Of a stretch of DNA of 64,000 bases, positions 1-8,254 are shown piece by piece. Position numbers and translations under genes: made by a program. Below the pieces are notes generated by a model. It did not search any database and had not been told where the DNA came from. It saw only the letters and a program-made list of their open reading frames with translations. The stretch is from an uncultured Roseobacter sp. (GTDB taxonomy: Bacteria > Pseudomonadota > Alphaproteobacteria > Rhodobacterales > Rhodobacteraceae). The stretch is taken from positions 744,001-808,000 of the forward strand of contig CANKZM010000001.1 of NCBI GenBank assembly GCA_947488305.1, written 5' to 3'. The stretch's first letter is position 1, and each line of letters begins with the position of its first letter.

Positions 1-1
1 C

Positions 2-190
2 GCGCTTGTCTTGAGTATCGCGGGTTTATCGACCACCGGACCGTTGATTTCTCTGGCTGCTGAAACACCCATTCGTCTAGTGGAACTGGGCCCTTATGCC
101 AAAGCAGTGTTTTGTGCTGCCATGGTTCTCGGTCGCCTTGAAACACTTGCAATCATCGCGCTTTTTACACCTGATTTGTGGCGGAGTTGA
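2..190 (+). CDS. trkH: TrkH potassium uptake protein, C-terminal fragment
   Basis: This reading frame enters from the left edge and stops with TGA at 188-190, giving the last 62 residues of a membrane protein. The fragment holds LSTTGP followed about 30 residues later by VLGRLETLAIIALF, a combination typical of the last pore loop and final helix of TrkH, the membrane subunit of the Trk potassium importer. Position supports the call, because trkH directly upstream of hfq-hflX is a common alphaproteobacterial order (the ntr-trk-hfq cluster). A short hairpin with a T-run follows at 206-226. The start and most of the protein lie outside the window. Confidence 0.75.
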   Translation, partial: ALVLSIAGLSTTGPLISLAAETPIRLVELGPYAKAVFCAAMVLGRLETLAIIALFTPDLWRS

Positions 191-205
191 GCGTCCTCGC
201 GATTA

Positions 206-226
206 GGTCCGTAACGGACTGTTTTT
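206..226 (+). terminator. Rho-independent terminator after trkH
   Basis: GTCCG and CGGAC pair around a TAA loop (207-219), with a possible extra G-T pair, and are followed by GTTTTT. This is the expected form of an intrinsic terminator, placed 16 nt after the trkH stop. The stem is short, so termination may be partial, with read-through into hfq. Confidence 0.6.
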
Positions 227-273
227 AGGGGTGGAAACTCACGCATCCGCGATCCATAATTAGACAGAGGGAC

Positions 274-292
274 GGGTTCGATACGCGAACCC
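274..292 (+). promoter_or_regulatory. Hairpin in the hfq 5' leader
   Basis: GGGTTCG (274-280) and CGAACCC (286-292) form a perfect 7-bp stem with a five-base loop, ending 26 nt before the hfq ATG. There is no T-run after it, so it is not an intrinsic terminator. It could influence hfq mRNA stability or translation; Hfq autoregulates through its own leader in some bacteria. Function here is inference. Confidence 0.4.
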
Positions 293-318
293 AAGCAAGA
301 AAAAAGGCGAGGACTAGA

Positions 319-558
319 ATGGCGTCGGACAGACAGAACCTTCAGGATGCGTTCCTGAACCATGTGCGCAAGACGAAAGTTCCTGTGACAATCTTCCTCA
401 TCAATGGTGTGAAGCTGCAAGGTGTCATCACGTGGTTTGACAATTTTTGCGTGCTGTTGCGTCGTGATGGTCAGTCGCAACTGGTGTATAAGCATGCCAT
501 CTCAACGATCATGCCGAGCCAGCCGATCAGTCTTTACGAGGGCGAAGACGCTAGTTGA
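319..558 (+). CDS. hfq: RNA chaperone Hfq
   Basis: Hfq forms a hexameric ring that binds small RNAs and mRNAs and promotes their pairing. The 79-residue protein has the Sm fold: the Sm1 region covers about residues 9-50 with [13 protein letters not shown] and FDNFCVLL, and the Sm2 motif YKHAIST starts at Tyr57, with Lys58 and His59 being the conserved RNA-binding pair of the proximal face. The N-terminal QNLQDAFL also fits. The ATG at 319 is preceded by GCGAGGAC. The stop overlaps the TTG start of hflX (TTGA at 555-558), so the two genes are translationally coupled, the usual arrangement. Confidence 0.97.
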
Positions 559-1856
559 GCCGTCCGCCGTTTCAAATCGACGAGTCCACCACGCCCCGCG
601 TCACCCGCGCGTGGGTTTTGCACCCTGAGATCAAATCGAATCCCGATCGGCGCTTGGCGGACCATGCGCTGGCTGAGGCGGTGTCTTTGGCGCGCGCATT
701 GCCGGAACTGGAGGTTGTCGGCTCCGAGATCGTGCCATTGAAGACTGTTCGCGCGGGCATGCTCTTTGGCTCGGGCAAGATCGACGAGATCAAACACAAA
801 TTGCATGCGGAAGAGATTGAGCTGGTTCTGGTAGATGGACCGGTCAGCCCTGTGCAGCAGCGAAACCTCGAAAAGGCCTGGGGCGTCAAGCTGCTGGACC
901 GTACGGGTCTTATTCTTGAGATTTTCAGTGACCGCGCGGCAACGCGCGAAGGCGTGCTGCAGGTTGAGATGGCGGCACTCAGTTATCAGCGTACGCGACT
1001 GGTGCGCGCCTGGACGCACCTTGAACGCCAACGCGGGGGCCTCGGGTTCGTTGGCGGCCCCGGCGAGACGCAGATCGAGGCGGACCGTCGGGCGATTGAC
1101 GAACAACTCACCAGGTTGCGACGCCAGTTGGAGAAAGTCGTCAAAACGCGCGCGCTGCATCGCGCGGCGCGTGCTAAAGTGCCTTATCCAATCATCGCAT
1201 TGGTGGGATATACCAACGCGGGGAAATCCACTCTGTTCAACCGATTGACCGGAGCCGAGGTCATGGCCAAGGACATGCTCTTTGCAACACTTGATCCGAC
1301 GATGCGACGGTTGCACCTGCCGGATGGCCCTGAAGTGATCTTATCAGATACCGTCGGTTTTATCTCGGATTTGCCGACCGAGCTTGTCGCGGCATTCCGG
1401 GCAACGCTTGAAGAAGTGCTTGCAGCGGATGTGATCTGCCATGTGCGCGATATCTCGCATCCGGAGACGGAAGAACAATCCACCGATGTTGCAGCCATCA
1501 TGACGTCCCTTGGTGTCGAAGAGGACCGTCCAAGTTTTGAGGTCTGGAACAAGCTGGATGCTCTGCCCGATACTGAGGCCGACGCCATGCGGACACGGGC
1601 AGACAGAGACGAAAGTGTCTTTGCCATTTCAGCGTTGAACGGTGAAGGCATCGACGGGCTGTTGAAAGCGATCACGGAATCCCTTCAAGGGGCCAAACGA
1701 GAAGCCTTGCTTTCCCTGAGTTTCGCCGATGGTAAGAAACGGGCCTGGTTGTTTGAGCAAGAATTGGTGCAATCGGAAGTTCAAACAGACAAGGGTTTTG
1801 ATATTTCGGTCCGATGGACGGCGCGACAGGAAGCGCAGTTTCAAAAGATGGGCTAA
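555..1856 (+). CDS. hflX: GTPase HflX
   Basis: HflX is a translational GTPase that binds the 50S subunit and rescues or splits stalled ribosomes under stress. The protein is 433 residues, a usual length. The N-terminal HflX domain carries GxGK-type GSGKIDEI, a coiled segment with [13 protein letters not shown] follows near residue 170, and the G domain begins with the P-loop GYTNAGKST at about residue 218, then [10 protein letters not shown] (G3) and NKLD (G4). The start is TTG at 555, nested in the hfq stop; no ATG lies closer to the conserved N-terminus. Its last bases overlap the convergent rluE gene by 4 nt. Confidence 0.95.
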
Positions 1857-2416
1857 CGACCCGTGGCGGAGGCAAACCGCCAAGCCCCCGGAACCAGGTC
1901 ATTTAGCGCCCAAGCGCCCACTTGAACTCGGATCAGTCTGAGGCACGGCAGGCCGACACTTGCAGCCATCCGACGTACTTGACGGTTGCGCCCTTCGGAA
2001 ATGGTAATTTTTATCCAGCTGTCCGGCACCGTCTTTCTAAACCGCACGGGTGGGTCACGGGGCCAGAGTGAGTCGGGCGACGGAATCGCTTCGGCTTTTG
2101 CGGGGCGCGTCGGCCCATCCTTCAAGGTCACTCCGGCTCTCAAAGTCGCGATGTCGGTATCACTTGGGATGCCTTCCACCTGGACCAGATACGTCTTTGA
2201 CATCTTGTGTTTGGGGTTGGCGATCTGCGCTTGCAACCGGCCATCATCGGTCAGCACCATCAATCCTTCGCTGTCGCGGTCTAACCGCCCGGCAGGATAA
2301 AAACCCGGCTCTTTGATGTATTTGGAAAGGGTCGGGCGCGGTGAACCTTCAGTGCCCTTATCCGTAAACTGCGAGAGGACACCGAAGGGTTTGTTGAACA
2401 GAATGACCCGCGTCAT
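1853..2416 (-). CDS. rluE: 23S rRNA pseudouridine synthase RluE-type
   Basis: The 187-residue protein belongs to the RsuA/RluB/RluE family, single-domain enzymes that convert uridine to pseudouridine in rRNA; RluE acts on 23S rRNA U2457 in E. coli. The signature GRLDRDSEG supplies the catalytic Asp46. VILFNKPFGVLSQF at the N-terminus and GRNRQVRRM near the C-terminus are also family motifs. No N-terminal S4 domain is present, which favours RluE over RsuA or RluB. The gene is convergent with hflX, with stop codons overlapping by 4 nt, and begins directly next to the stop of the penicillin-acylase gene (2417), so those two are probably co-transcribed. Confidence 0.88.
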   Translation of the reverse strand: MTRVILFNKPFGVLSQFTDKGTEGSPRPTLSKYIKEPGFYPAGRLDRDSEGLMVLTDDGRLQAQIANPKHKMSKTYLVQVEGIPSDTDIATLRAGVTLKDGPTRPAKAEAIPSPDSLWPRDPPVRFRKTVPDSWIKITISEGRNRQVRRMAASVGLPCLRLIRVQVGAWALNDLVPGAWRFASATGR

Positions 2417-4882
2417 TTATTGCAATGGCCTCAGCACTGTCACACCGACCGCCCCTGCACGTGCGAGATCCTCGTCGAGTGACATTGGAATGTACTCTCC
2501 GCGCCGCCAAAGCTGCGCCATGTCATCATAGTGTCGGGACAGAAAGTGGCCGGATTGCCCGGTAGACGCAATAAAGACCGAACTGTCCGGGTCCGCAAAA
2601 TCATAGACACCGCGATACCCCGCCCCATGCACGTTAAAGAACGGGTTGGGCTCGGTGCCTTTGGTCAACCCGCGCTGCAAGGTGTTGTCGCCGCCGTTGG
2701 TTGATTGGCGAATGTTCACGAAGTACCGTAGGACAGGCACATCTCCCAGGACCGGATGATCATGTGTTGCCTGATGCGCATCCCCCCATCGCAGGCTTTC
2801 TAATGCCGGCCCCCATGTCTCTTCGATCCAGATGAGCGCATCGTCCAACGCGAGCCTTGCCATCTCGGCGCAGGTCTCCTCCGGGGCGGATTGGATGACG
2901 TCACACCAGACGGCCGCGCCGTCGATGTCGCGAAAAACACGTTCGATAAAGAGGGGCTCAATATGCGTCAGCTCACTTGCAAGCGGGCCCAATTCATCCT
3001 GAACAATCCGTTGTTGCAACCGGCGCAGCCAGGCCGAAAAGATCAGGGGTTCGGGCATATGCTCGTTCATCTCACCCGACCACCGGCCCAATAGTTCGAG
3101 CGCTCTTTGACGTTGCCTTAAGGGTGTACCCTCGGGTGCCGCTTCCCCAGTAAACCACAGTTCGGCCCCGATCAGGGGAAGAAGAGACTGCGCGGTATAG
3201 CTGACTGCATCCAGTTGTGCTTCGATGAAGCTGTCACGCGTATGAACCTGTCGGTTTTGCATCAGCTTTTCCCAACGTTTGATACGCTGGGTATCCCCCC
3301 ATTCGAACGACACGTGGTTGGGGAAGGGACGTTCAACCACCTTGTTGTTTGTATTGCCAAGTATACCACCAGCCGGAGACATGAACTCCGGATTGGAGCT
3401 ATAGGGCAGGCGGCCTTGCCAACGGTTGGCTTCAATCCAACCCGGGCTGGGCAATCGGCCTTTGCTTTGGTGACGTGCGTCGCGGCGGGGCATCGCACCG
3501 ATCAGTTTCATACCGATTTGTTCACGATCGACCACCATCAGGTTTTGCGCAGGCGCGACATAGCTCTCTGCTGCAGCCAGTGCATCGGGAACCGATTTCG
3601 CTTCCATCACATGCAGGGCAGCTTCAAGCGAGGTATCTCGCGGACTAAGGACGGTCCACGACAGGGCAGCCACATGGCCTGGTGGTGTAATGCTTGCCAG
3701 ATTGTAGTGTGTGCCGGGCAGGACAGGCCCGTTCTCTGTCCACCGCAACGTGATGGTGATCGGCGGTGCATCTTTGATATTTATGATGGATTTCCGCGTC
3801 TCAAAGGCTTTGAATCCGGTTGGTGTCAGATATTCTTCTGCATTTTCCGGATTGACCTGTTCTATATAGAGGTCCTGATCGTCCAGATATGCTGATGTCA
3901 GCCCCCAGCCCAAGTCGTCGCTGCGCCCGGTCAATACGATTGGCATACCCGGAATGGTCCCGCCAATGACACCACCGGATTGGAGCTCTAGCCGGGCGAG
4001 ATACCAAAATCCCGGCGCGGTAAAACCGAGATGCGGGTCGTTGGCCAACAAGGTGCCACCCGCAGCCGATCGTTCGGGCGCCGCCGCCCAAACATTTGAT
4101 GCACCTGCAAAAACATGAGGCTTGAAAGGAGAAAGCGGATGTGTCGCGACCCGATCAGTGCGCGCATATCTGGGTGCGTTCGGGAACAGTTCGGTATATT
4201 CCGGCAAAGCCGCAACCCCGGTACCCGGCGCATCGGGGAGGATGTCGATAATGCGCTCCGGATCGGGAAGTGCCAGAGACATGCGGGCGCGCATCACTTC
4301 GCGATCAAGATGTCCCGCAAGTTGCAAACCCATGAGCTTGACGATTGCCAGCGAGTCCGCCGGGCGCCATGGTGCGACAGGTGCATTAAAAAGGAACATC
4401 TCTGGTGCGCCGCGGCCCAAAGCCTCTGCATTCACTTGGTCAAGGCGCGCGTTCACCCCGGTTGCGTAAGCCCGCAGGATACGCATCGTCCGCTCGTCCT
4501 GGTGATCCAAGGACGCAACGGCAAGAGCGTAGATATCCAGTCGCCGAACCAGCTTGTCGATATCCACGGTGGGCGCGCCAAATACCTCGGAAAGCCGACC
4601 CTGCGCAGTGCGCCGCAAGGTCGTCATCTGCCATAGACGGTCCTGAGCGTGCGCAAACCCCAACGCGTAAAACACATCCTCATCCGTCTGGCCAAAAATA
4701 TGAGGCACATTCGCATTGTCCCGCACGATTTCCACCGGAGCGTTCAGAAACGGAACGGCAAGTTCATCGTTGTATTCGGGCAGGGAACGCGCACCGAGAT
4801 AGTAGACCAGCGCGACACCAGCTACCACCAACGCGATCATGGCGCCGGCAATGCGCAACAGCCATGTAAAGACCTGCCCCAT
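2417..4882 (-). CDS. Penicillin acylase family N-terminal-nucleophile hydrolase
   Basis: The 821-residue protein is a member of the penicillin G acylase / acyl-homoserine lactone acylase family, which hydrolyse amide bonds after autocatalytic cleavage into two chains. A hydrophobic segment at residues 9-30 would export it to the periplasm or anchor it. The predicted nucleophile and new beta-chain N-terminus is Ser262 in GASNVWA, followed by GGTLLANDPHLGF, a family hallmark. The alpha-chain motif GFAHAQDRLWQM is also present. Length matches the family. The natural substrate cannot be read from sequence: beta-lactams, acyl-homoserine lactones and other amides are all possible. Its stop abuts the rluE start. 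Confidence 0.88.
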   Translation of the reverse strand: MGQVFTWLLRIAGAMIALVVAGVALVYYLGARSLPEYNDELAVPFLNAPVEIVRDNANVPHIFGQTDEDVFYALGFAHAQDRLWQMTTLRRTAQGRLSEVFGAPTVDIDKLVRRLDIYALAVASLDHQDERTMRILRAYATGVNARLDQVNAEALGRGAPEMFLFNAPVAPWRPADSLAIVKLMGLQLAGHLDREVMRARMSLALPDPERIIDILPDAPGTGVAALPEYTELFPNAPRYARTDRVATHPLSPFKPHVFAGASNVWAAAPERSAAGGTLLANDPHLGFTAPGFWYLARLELQSGGVIGGTIPGMPIVLTGRSDDLGWGLTSAYLDDQDLYIEQVNPENAEEYLTPTGFKAFETRKSIINIKDAPPITITLRWTENGPVLPGTHYNLASITPPGHVAALSWTVLSPRDTSLEAALHVMEAKSVPDALAAAESYVAPAQNLMVVDREQIGMKLIGAMPRRDARHQSKGRLPSPGWIEANRWQGRLPYSSNPEFMSPAGGILGNTNNKVVERPFPNHVSFEWGDTQRIKRWEKLMQNRQVHTRDSFIEAQLDAVSYTAQSLLPLIGAELWFTGEAAPEGTPLRQRQRALELLGRWSGEMNEHMPEPLIFSAWLRRLQQRIVQDELGPLASELTHIEPLFIERVFRDIDGAAVWCDVIQSAPEETCAEMARLALDDALIWIEETWGPALESLRWGDAHQATHDHPVLGDVPVLRYFVNIRQSTNGGDNTLQRGLTKGTEPNPFFNVHGAGYRGVYDFADPDSSVFIASTGQSGHFLSRHYDDMAQLWRRGEYIPMSLDEDLARAGAVGVTVLRPLQ

Positions 4883-4982
4883 GCTTTGTCCCTTGCGGAA
4901 TATCGCCCGATTGAATTGACCCTAGACCTCTGACTGTTAGGTAGATGGCTCAGGTAACGCAACACCCAAAAGGGGACGAAAT

Positions 4983-5852
4983 ATGGCCAAACTGGCATTT
5001 CTGGGGATGGGCGTCATGGGCGCGCCAATGGCAGGGCACCTACAAAAGGCAGGGCACGCCGTAACGGTGTTCAACCGGACAAGTAGGAAAGCTGAAGACT
5101 GGGCCAGTTCTCACGGCGGAGACATGGCGATCACACCGGCCAAAGCGGCCGAGGGGGCTGATTTTGTCATGGCATGTGTCGGCAATGACGACGACTTGCG
5201 TTCCGTCTGTCTGGGCGAAGAGGGCGCTTTTGCAGGCATGCAGCCAGGCTCGGTTTTTGTGGATCACACGACGGTGTCCGCTGCGGTCACACGCGAGCTT
5301 TACGCCGCGGCCAATGCGCGCCAGATCAGTTTTGTGGATGCCCCGATTTCAGGTGGCCAGGCAGGCGCGGAGAATGGCGTTCTTTCCATCATGTGCGGCG
5401 GGGATCAGGGCGCATATGACCGTGCTCTCCCGATCATGGAGGTTTATTCCAAGATTTGTCGGCGCATCGGCGAGAGTGGCGCGGGCCAGATGACAAAGAT
5501 GTGCAACCAGATCGCGATTGCCGGGTTGGTGCAGGGATTGAGCGAAGCTCTGCATTTCGCTGACAAGGCTGGGCTGGATGGTCGTGCAGTTGTCGAAGTC
5601 ATCAGCCAAGGCGCGGCGGGTAGCTGGCAAATGTCAAATCGGTATGAGACCATGCTCGACGATCATTTCGAACATGGGTTTGCGACGGACTGGATGCGCA
5701 AGGATTTGGCGATCTGCCTGTCCACGGCGGATGAGACCGGGGCCAGCTTGCCCGTGACAGCGCTGGTGGACCAGTTTTACAAGGATGTTCAAAAAATGGG
5801 CGGCGGGCGCTGGGACACATCAAGCCTCTTCAAAAGACTGCAAGCGCTCTGA
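4983..5852 (+). CDS. NAD(P)-dependent 3-hydroxyisobutyrate dehydrogenase family reductase
   Basis: A 289-residue beta-hydroxyacid dehydrogenase. The Rossmann motif GMGVMGAPMAGHL lies at residues 8-20, the substrate motif DAPISGGQAGAENG near residue 120, and the catalytic lysine is Lys172 in GQMTKMCNQ. The family includes 3-hydroxyisobutyrate dehydrogenase, tartronate semialdehyde reductase and glyoxylate/succinic semialdehyde reductase, and the sequence alone does not separate these. FNRTSRK after the second beta strand suggests NADP preference, because basic residues there bind the 2'-phosphate. It is transcribed away from the penicillin-acylase gene from a 100-bp divergent region. Confidence 0.85.
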   Translation: MAKLAFLGMGVMGAPMAGHLQKAGHAVTVFNRTSRKAEDWASSHGGDMAITPAKAAEGADFVMACVGNDDDLRSVCLGEEGAFAGMQPGSVFVDHTTVSAAVTRELYAAANARQISFVDAPISGGQAGAENGVLSIMCGGDQGAYDRALPIMEVYSKICRRIGESGAGQMTKMCNQIAIAGLVQGLSEALHFADKAGLDGRAVVEVISQGAAGSWQMSNRYETMLDDHFEHGFATDWMRKDLAICLSTADETGASLPVTALVDQFYKDVQKMGGGRWDTSSLFKRLQAL

Positions 5853-5862
5853 CAAAACTGAC

Positions 5863-5882
5863 GGGCGCGATCATCGGCGCCC
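5863..5882. terminator. GC-rich hairpin between convergent genes
   Basis: GGGCGC and GCGCCC pair around an 8-nt loop, between the reductase stop (5852) and the SYLF lipoprotein stop (5896). There is no strong T-run on either side, so it may be a weak bidirectional terminator or a Rho-assisted one. Confidence 0.35.
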
Positions 5883-5895
5883 CTCATTGAAGCGA

Positions 5896-6462
5896 TCAGG
5901 GGATAATACGGTTATATTTGTTGCCTTCGAGCGCCGCACCGGCAAAGAGACCACCCCGGTTGAAGACGGCGGCCAGAACCGGGCTCAATGCCGTTGTCGA
6001 GCTCGCTGCCGCCCCCTCGCCAATGTCCGAAATCACGTATTTGATGTCCGCGCCAACCGCCCAGCCCGGGGATTGGCGGAAATTGGTAAGTGCGGCGTCG
6101 GTCATGAAGAACAGCACGTGTGAATATTGTTGAGCGCCGATTTGCAGACCCCAGGACCCTTCGGTCAGCGAGTAGTAATCGACAGTAGCGCCTTGGATGC
6201 GCAGGGCGCCCTGACCGTAAGCACCGCCAAACCCGAAACCCGCCTCGGTCACAACGGGCATGATCAACATACCGCTGGCTTTGTCTGCCAGATCTTTGGT
6301 GTTGGGGTATAGCCGGTACATCTCAGCTACTGTCGCATCCACGCGCGCATCAAGGACATCTGCATTTGAATTGCCAACCCCGTTGCCGCAAGCGGCCAGT
6401 ACAGATGTGCCTGCGAGAACGCCAAGGGTGAACCCCCGTCGCGAAATTTCTGAACGTTTCAT
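5896..6462 (-). CDS. Tat-exported SYLF-domain (YSC84-like) lipoprotein
   Basis: The 188-residue protein starts with a twin-arginine signal, SRRGFTL at residues 8-14, followed by a lipobox ending in LAAC, so it should be exported folded and lipid-anchored. The mature part is a SYLF/YSC84 domain: LADKASGMLIMPVVTEAGFGFGG, split into shorter conserved pieces here such as ASGMLIMP and GFGFGGAYG, then SWGLQIGAQ, FFMTDAAL and the DIKYVISDIGEGA segment. SYLF domains bind phospholipids in eukaryotes; the bacterial role is unclear. It lies downstream of hemB on the same strand with a 110-nt gap and is probably transcribed independently. Confidence 0.82.
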   Translation of the reverse strand: MKRSEISRRGFTLGVLAGTSVLAACGNGVGNSNADVLDARVDATVAEMYRLYPNTKDLADKASGMLIMPVVTEAGFGFGGAYGQGALRIQGATVDYYSLTEGSWGLQIGAQQYSHVLFFMTDAALTNFRQSPGWAVGADIKYVISDIGEGAAASSTTALSPVLAAVFNRGGLFAGAALEGNKYNRIIP

Positions 6463-6572
6463 TTAATTGCCTGTATTTTGTTGCTCTGTTGCCGGTTAAT
6501 CCGACTTGTGGGCAAGTTTACGCTGATCGGTGGTCAAAGTCACGCCAAAGCACGTCCCTCAGCATGAAATCG

Positions 6573-7586
6573 CTAACCTATCAGCATGCGCGCCGCTGCC
6601 GGAGCGAAGTAGGTCAGTATCCCGTCACACCCTGCGCGTTTGAAAGCCATCAAACTCTCCATCATCACCTTGTCGCCATCGATCCAGCCGTTCGCCGATG
6701 CCCCTTGTATCATCGCGTATTCTCCGGAGACCTGATAAGCGTAGGTCGGGGCGCCAAAGGTGTCTTTGACGCGCCTGCAGATATCAAGGTACGGCAGTCC
6801 AGGTTTTACCATCACCATGTCAGCGCCTTCGCGCAAATCTCGCTCAATCAGGCGCAGCGCTTCATCAGAATTTGCCGGATCCATTTGGTAGGTTTTCTTG
6901 TCACCGGTCAACGCCCCCGACGCACCAACCGCATCGCGGAATGGCCCGTAAAAGGCCGACGCATATTTCGCGGAATAGCTGAGAATCATCACGTTCTGAT
7001 GTCCCGCAGCTTCAAGTGCCTGTCGCATGGCACCGATACGCCCATCCATCATGTCCGACGGTCCAATGATGTCAGCTCCTGCATCGGCCTGTGCCAGCGT
7101 CATCTTCACGAGCGCCTCAACCGTGCGATCATTCACGATCTCGCCATTTTCGACAAAACCGTCGTGACCATTGATGTTGTAGGTGTCGAGCGCCACGTCG
7201 GTCATCACCGCTATTCCAGGCACCTCTTTTTTTATTGCACGAATGGCGCGGTTCGCATGATTTTTGGGATCCCAGGCCCCGGCGCAATCCTCGGTCCTTT
7301 CTTCCAGCCCGGTATAGGGAAAGATACAGATCGCCGGGATGCCGAGATCGGCTGCCTCCTTGGCCGCGTCGACGATTTTATCCACGGAGCGGCGAAAAAC
7401 GCCCGGCATGGATGGGATGGGCTCCTCGATGCCTTCACCCGCACGCACAAAGACCGGCCAGATAAAATCATCCACGGTCAAAGTGTTTTGCCGTGTCAAC
7501 GCGCGTACCGGTGGGCTCTGCCGCAGACGGCGTAAACGGGTCGCAGGGAAGGGGCCTTGTGTAGGTCGCATCGGGTGCCTGTCCAT
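6573..7586 (-). CDS. hemB: Delta-aminolevulinic acid dehydratase (porphobilinogen synthase)
   Basis: HemB condenses two 5-aminolevulinate molecules into porphobilinogen for haem, chlorophyll and cobalamin. The 337-residue protein has both active-site lysines, in SYSAKYASAFYGP and MVMVKPGLPYLD. In the segment where zinc enzymes carry three cysteines it reads DVALDTYNINGHDG, with Ala and Asp replacing cysteine; this is the magnesium or metal-independent type known in Rhodobacter and other alphaproteobacteria. The first ATG is at 7586; a second, six codons in, is an alternative. It is divergent from the membrane protein at 7694. Confidence 0.95.
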   Translation of the reverse strand: MDRHPMRPTQGPFPATRLRRLRQSPPVRALTRQNTLTVDDFIWPVFVRAGEGIEEPIPSMPGVFRRSVDKIVDAAKEAADLGIPAICIFPYTGLEERTEDCAGAWDPKNHANRAIRAIKKEVPGIAVMTDVALDTYNINGHDGFVENGEIVNDRTVEALVKMTLAQADAGADIIGPSDMMDGRIGAMRQALEAAGHQNVMILSYSAKYASAFYGPFRDAVGASGALTGDKKTYQMDPANSDEALRLIERDLREGADMVMVKPGLPYLDICRRVKDTFGAPTYAYQVSGEYAMIQGASANGWIDGDKVMMESLMAFKRAGCDGILTYFAPAAARMLIG

Positions 7587-7693
7587 TTTGAGTTACACTT
7601 CATGCTTGGCATGGAATTTTCCGCAAGCCAAGGCTAGGAATTGCCGCATTCGCTCGCTAAGAGAACCGACAGGTAAACAATAAAGTCCGTGCC

Positions 7694-8221
7694 GTGGATC
7701 TCTACAGCAGTATATTCGAACTCATCGACATGCGGTCCTTTTCGAACCTCTGGTTCTGGATTGCTTTGGCCGTGATGTGGTCCACCGCAAGCCATTGGGT
7801 TTTGGGCGTTCCCTACGATATGGTCTTGCGGGCCCGCCGCAACGGCGGCCAGACCGAGCAGGACCTCGAAGACCTGGTGCGGATCAATACCAACCGATTG
7901 CTCTTTATTGCGCGCGTGTCCGGATTATGGATCCTTGGTCTGGCCTGTTTTCTGCTGACTGGGCTGCTCATTCTGGGGTTTCTGTATAGTCTGGAAATTG
8001 CCCAGGCCTTGTTTTTACTTGGTTTTCCGATGTCGATTGTTGGCCTGTTGTCGCTTTCGACAGCCAATCTTATTCATCAGGAAAGCGCCAGTGGTGAACA
8101 TCTGCGCAAACGCCTGACCCGGCACAGGCTGTATGTCCAGATGACCGGCGTGGTGTCGATCTTTGTGACAGCACTTTGGGGAATGTACCAAAACCTCTCA
8201 ATCGGTCCCTTGGGCGGTTGA
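7694..8221 (+). CDS. Conserved four-helix inner-membrane protein, function unknown
   Basis: A 175-residue protein with a GTG start. Hydrophobic segments at about residues 18-38, 75-98, 102-126 and 147-166 predict four transmembrane helices. The loop between helices 1 and 2 is polar and charged (RARRNGGQTEQDLEDLVRIN). I do not recognise a functional motif. It ends 33 nt before the preferred mfd start and is probably co-transcribed with mfd, but a membrane protein has no obvious part in transcription-coupled repair. Likely real from its composition, position and clean reading frame. Confidence 0.75.
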   Translation: MDLYSSIFELIDMRSFSNLWFWIALAVMWSTASHWVLGVPYDMVLRARRNGGQTEQDLEDLVRINTNRLLFIARVSGLWILGLACFLLTGLLILGFLYSLEIAQALFLLGFPMSIVGLLSLSTANLIHQESASGEHLRKRLTRHRLYVQMTGVVSIFVTALWGMYQNLSIGPLGG

Positions 8222-8254
8222 CACTTGGGGCCTGAGGCCCAATTGAAGCAGCCC

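Noticed and set aside
1853-1856. hflX-rluE overlap as a sign of frameshift
   Set aside because: Both proteins end where their families end; overlapping convergent stops are simply tight packing.
6489-7535. Plus-strand open frame of 348 codons opposite hemB
   Set aside because: Its sequence mirrors hemB and is rich in His, Arg and Cys, typical of antisense shadows.
8225-8254. TTG start for mfd at 8225
   Set aside because: An ATG ten codons later fits the conserved N-terminus better; the TTG has no clear ribosome site.
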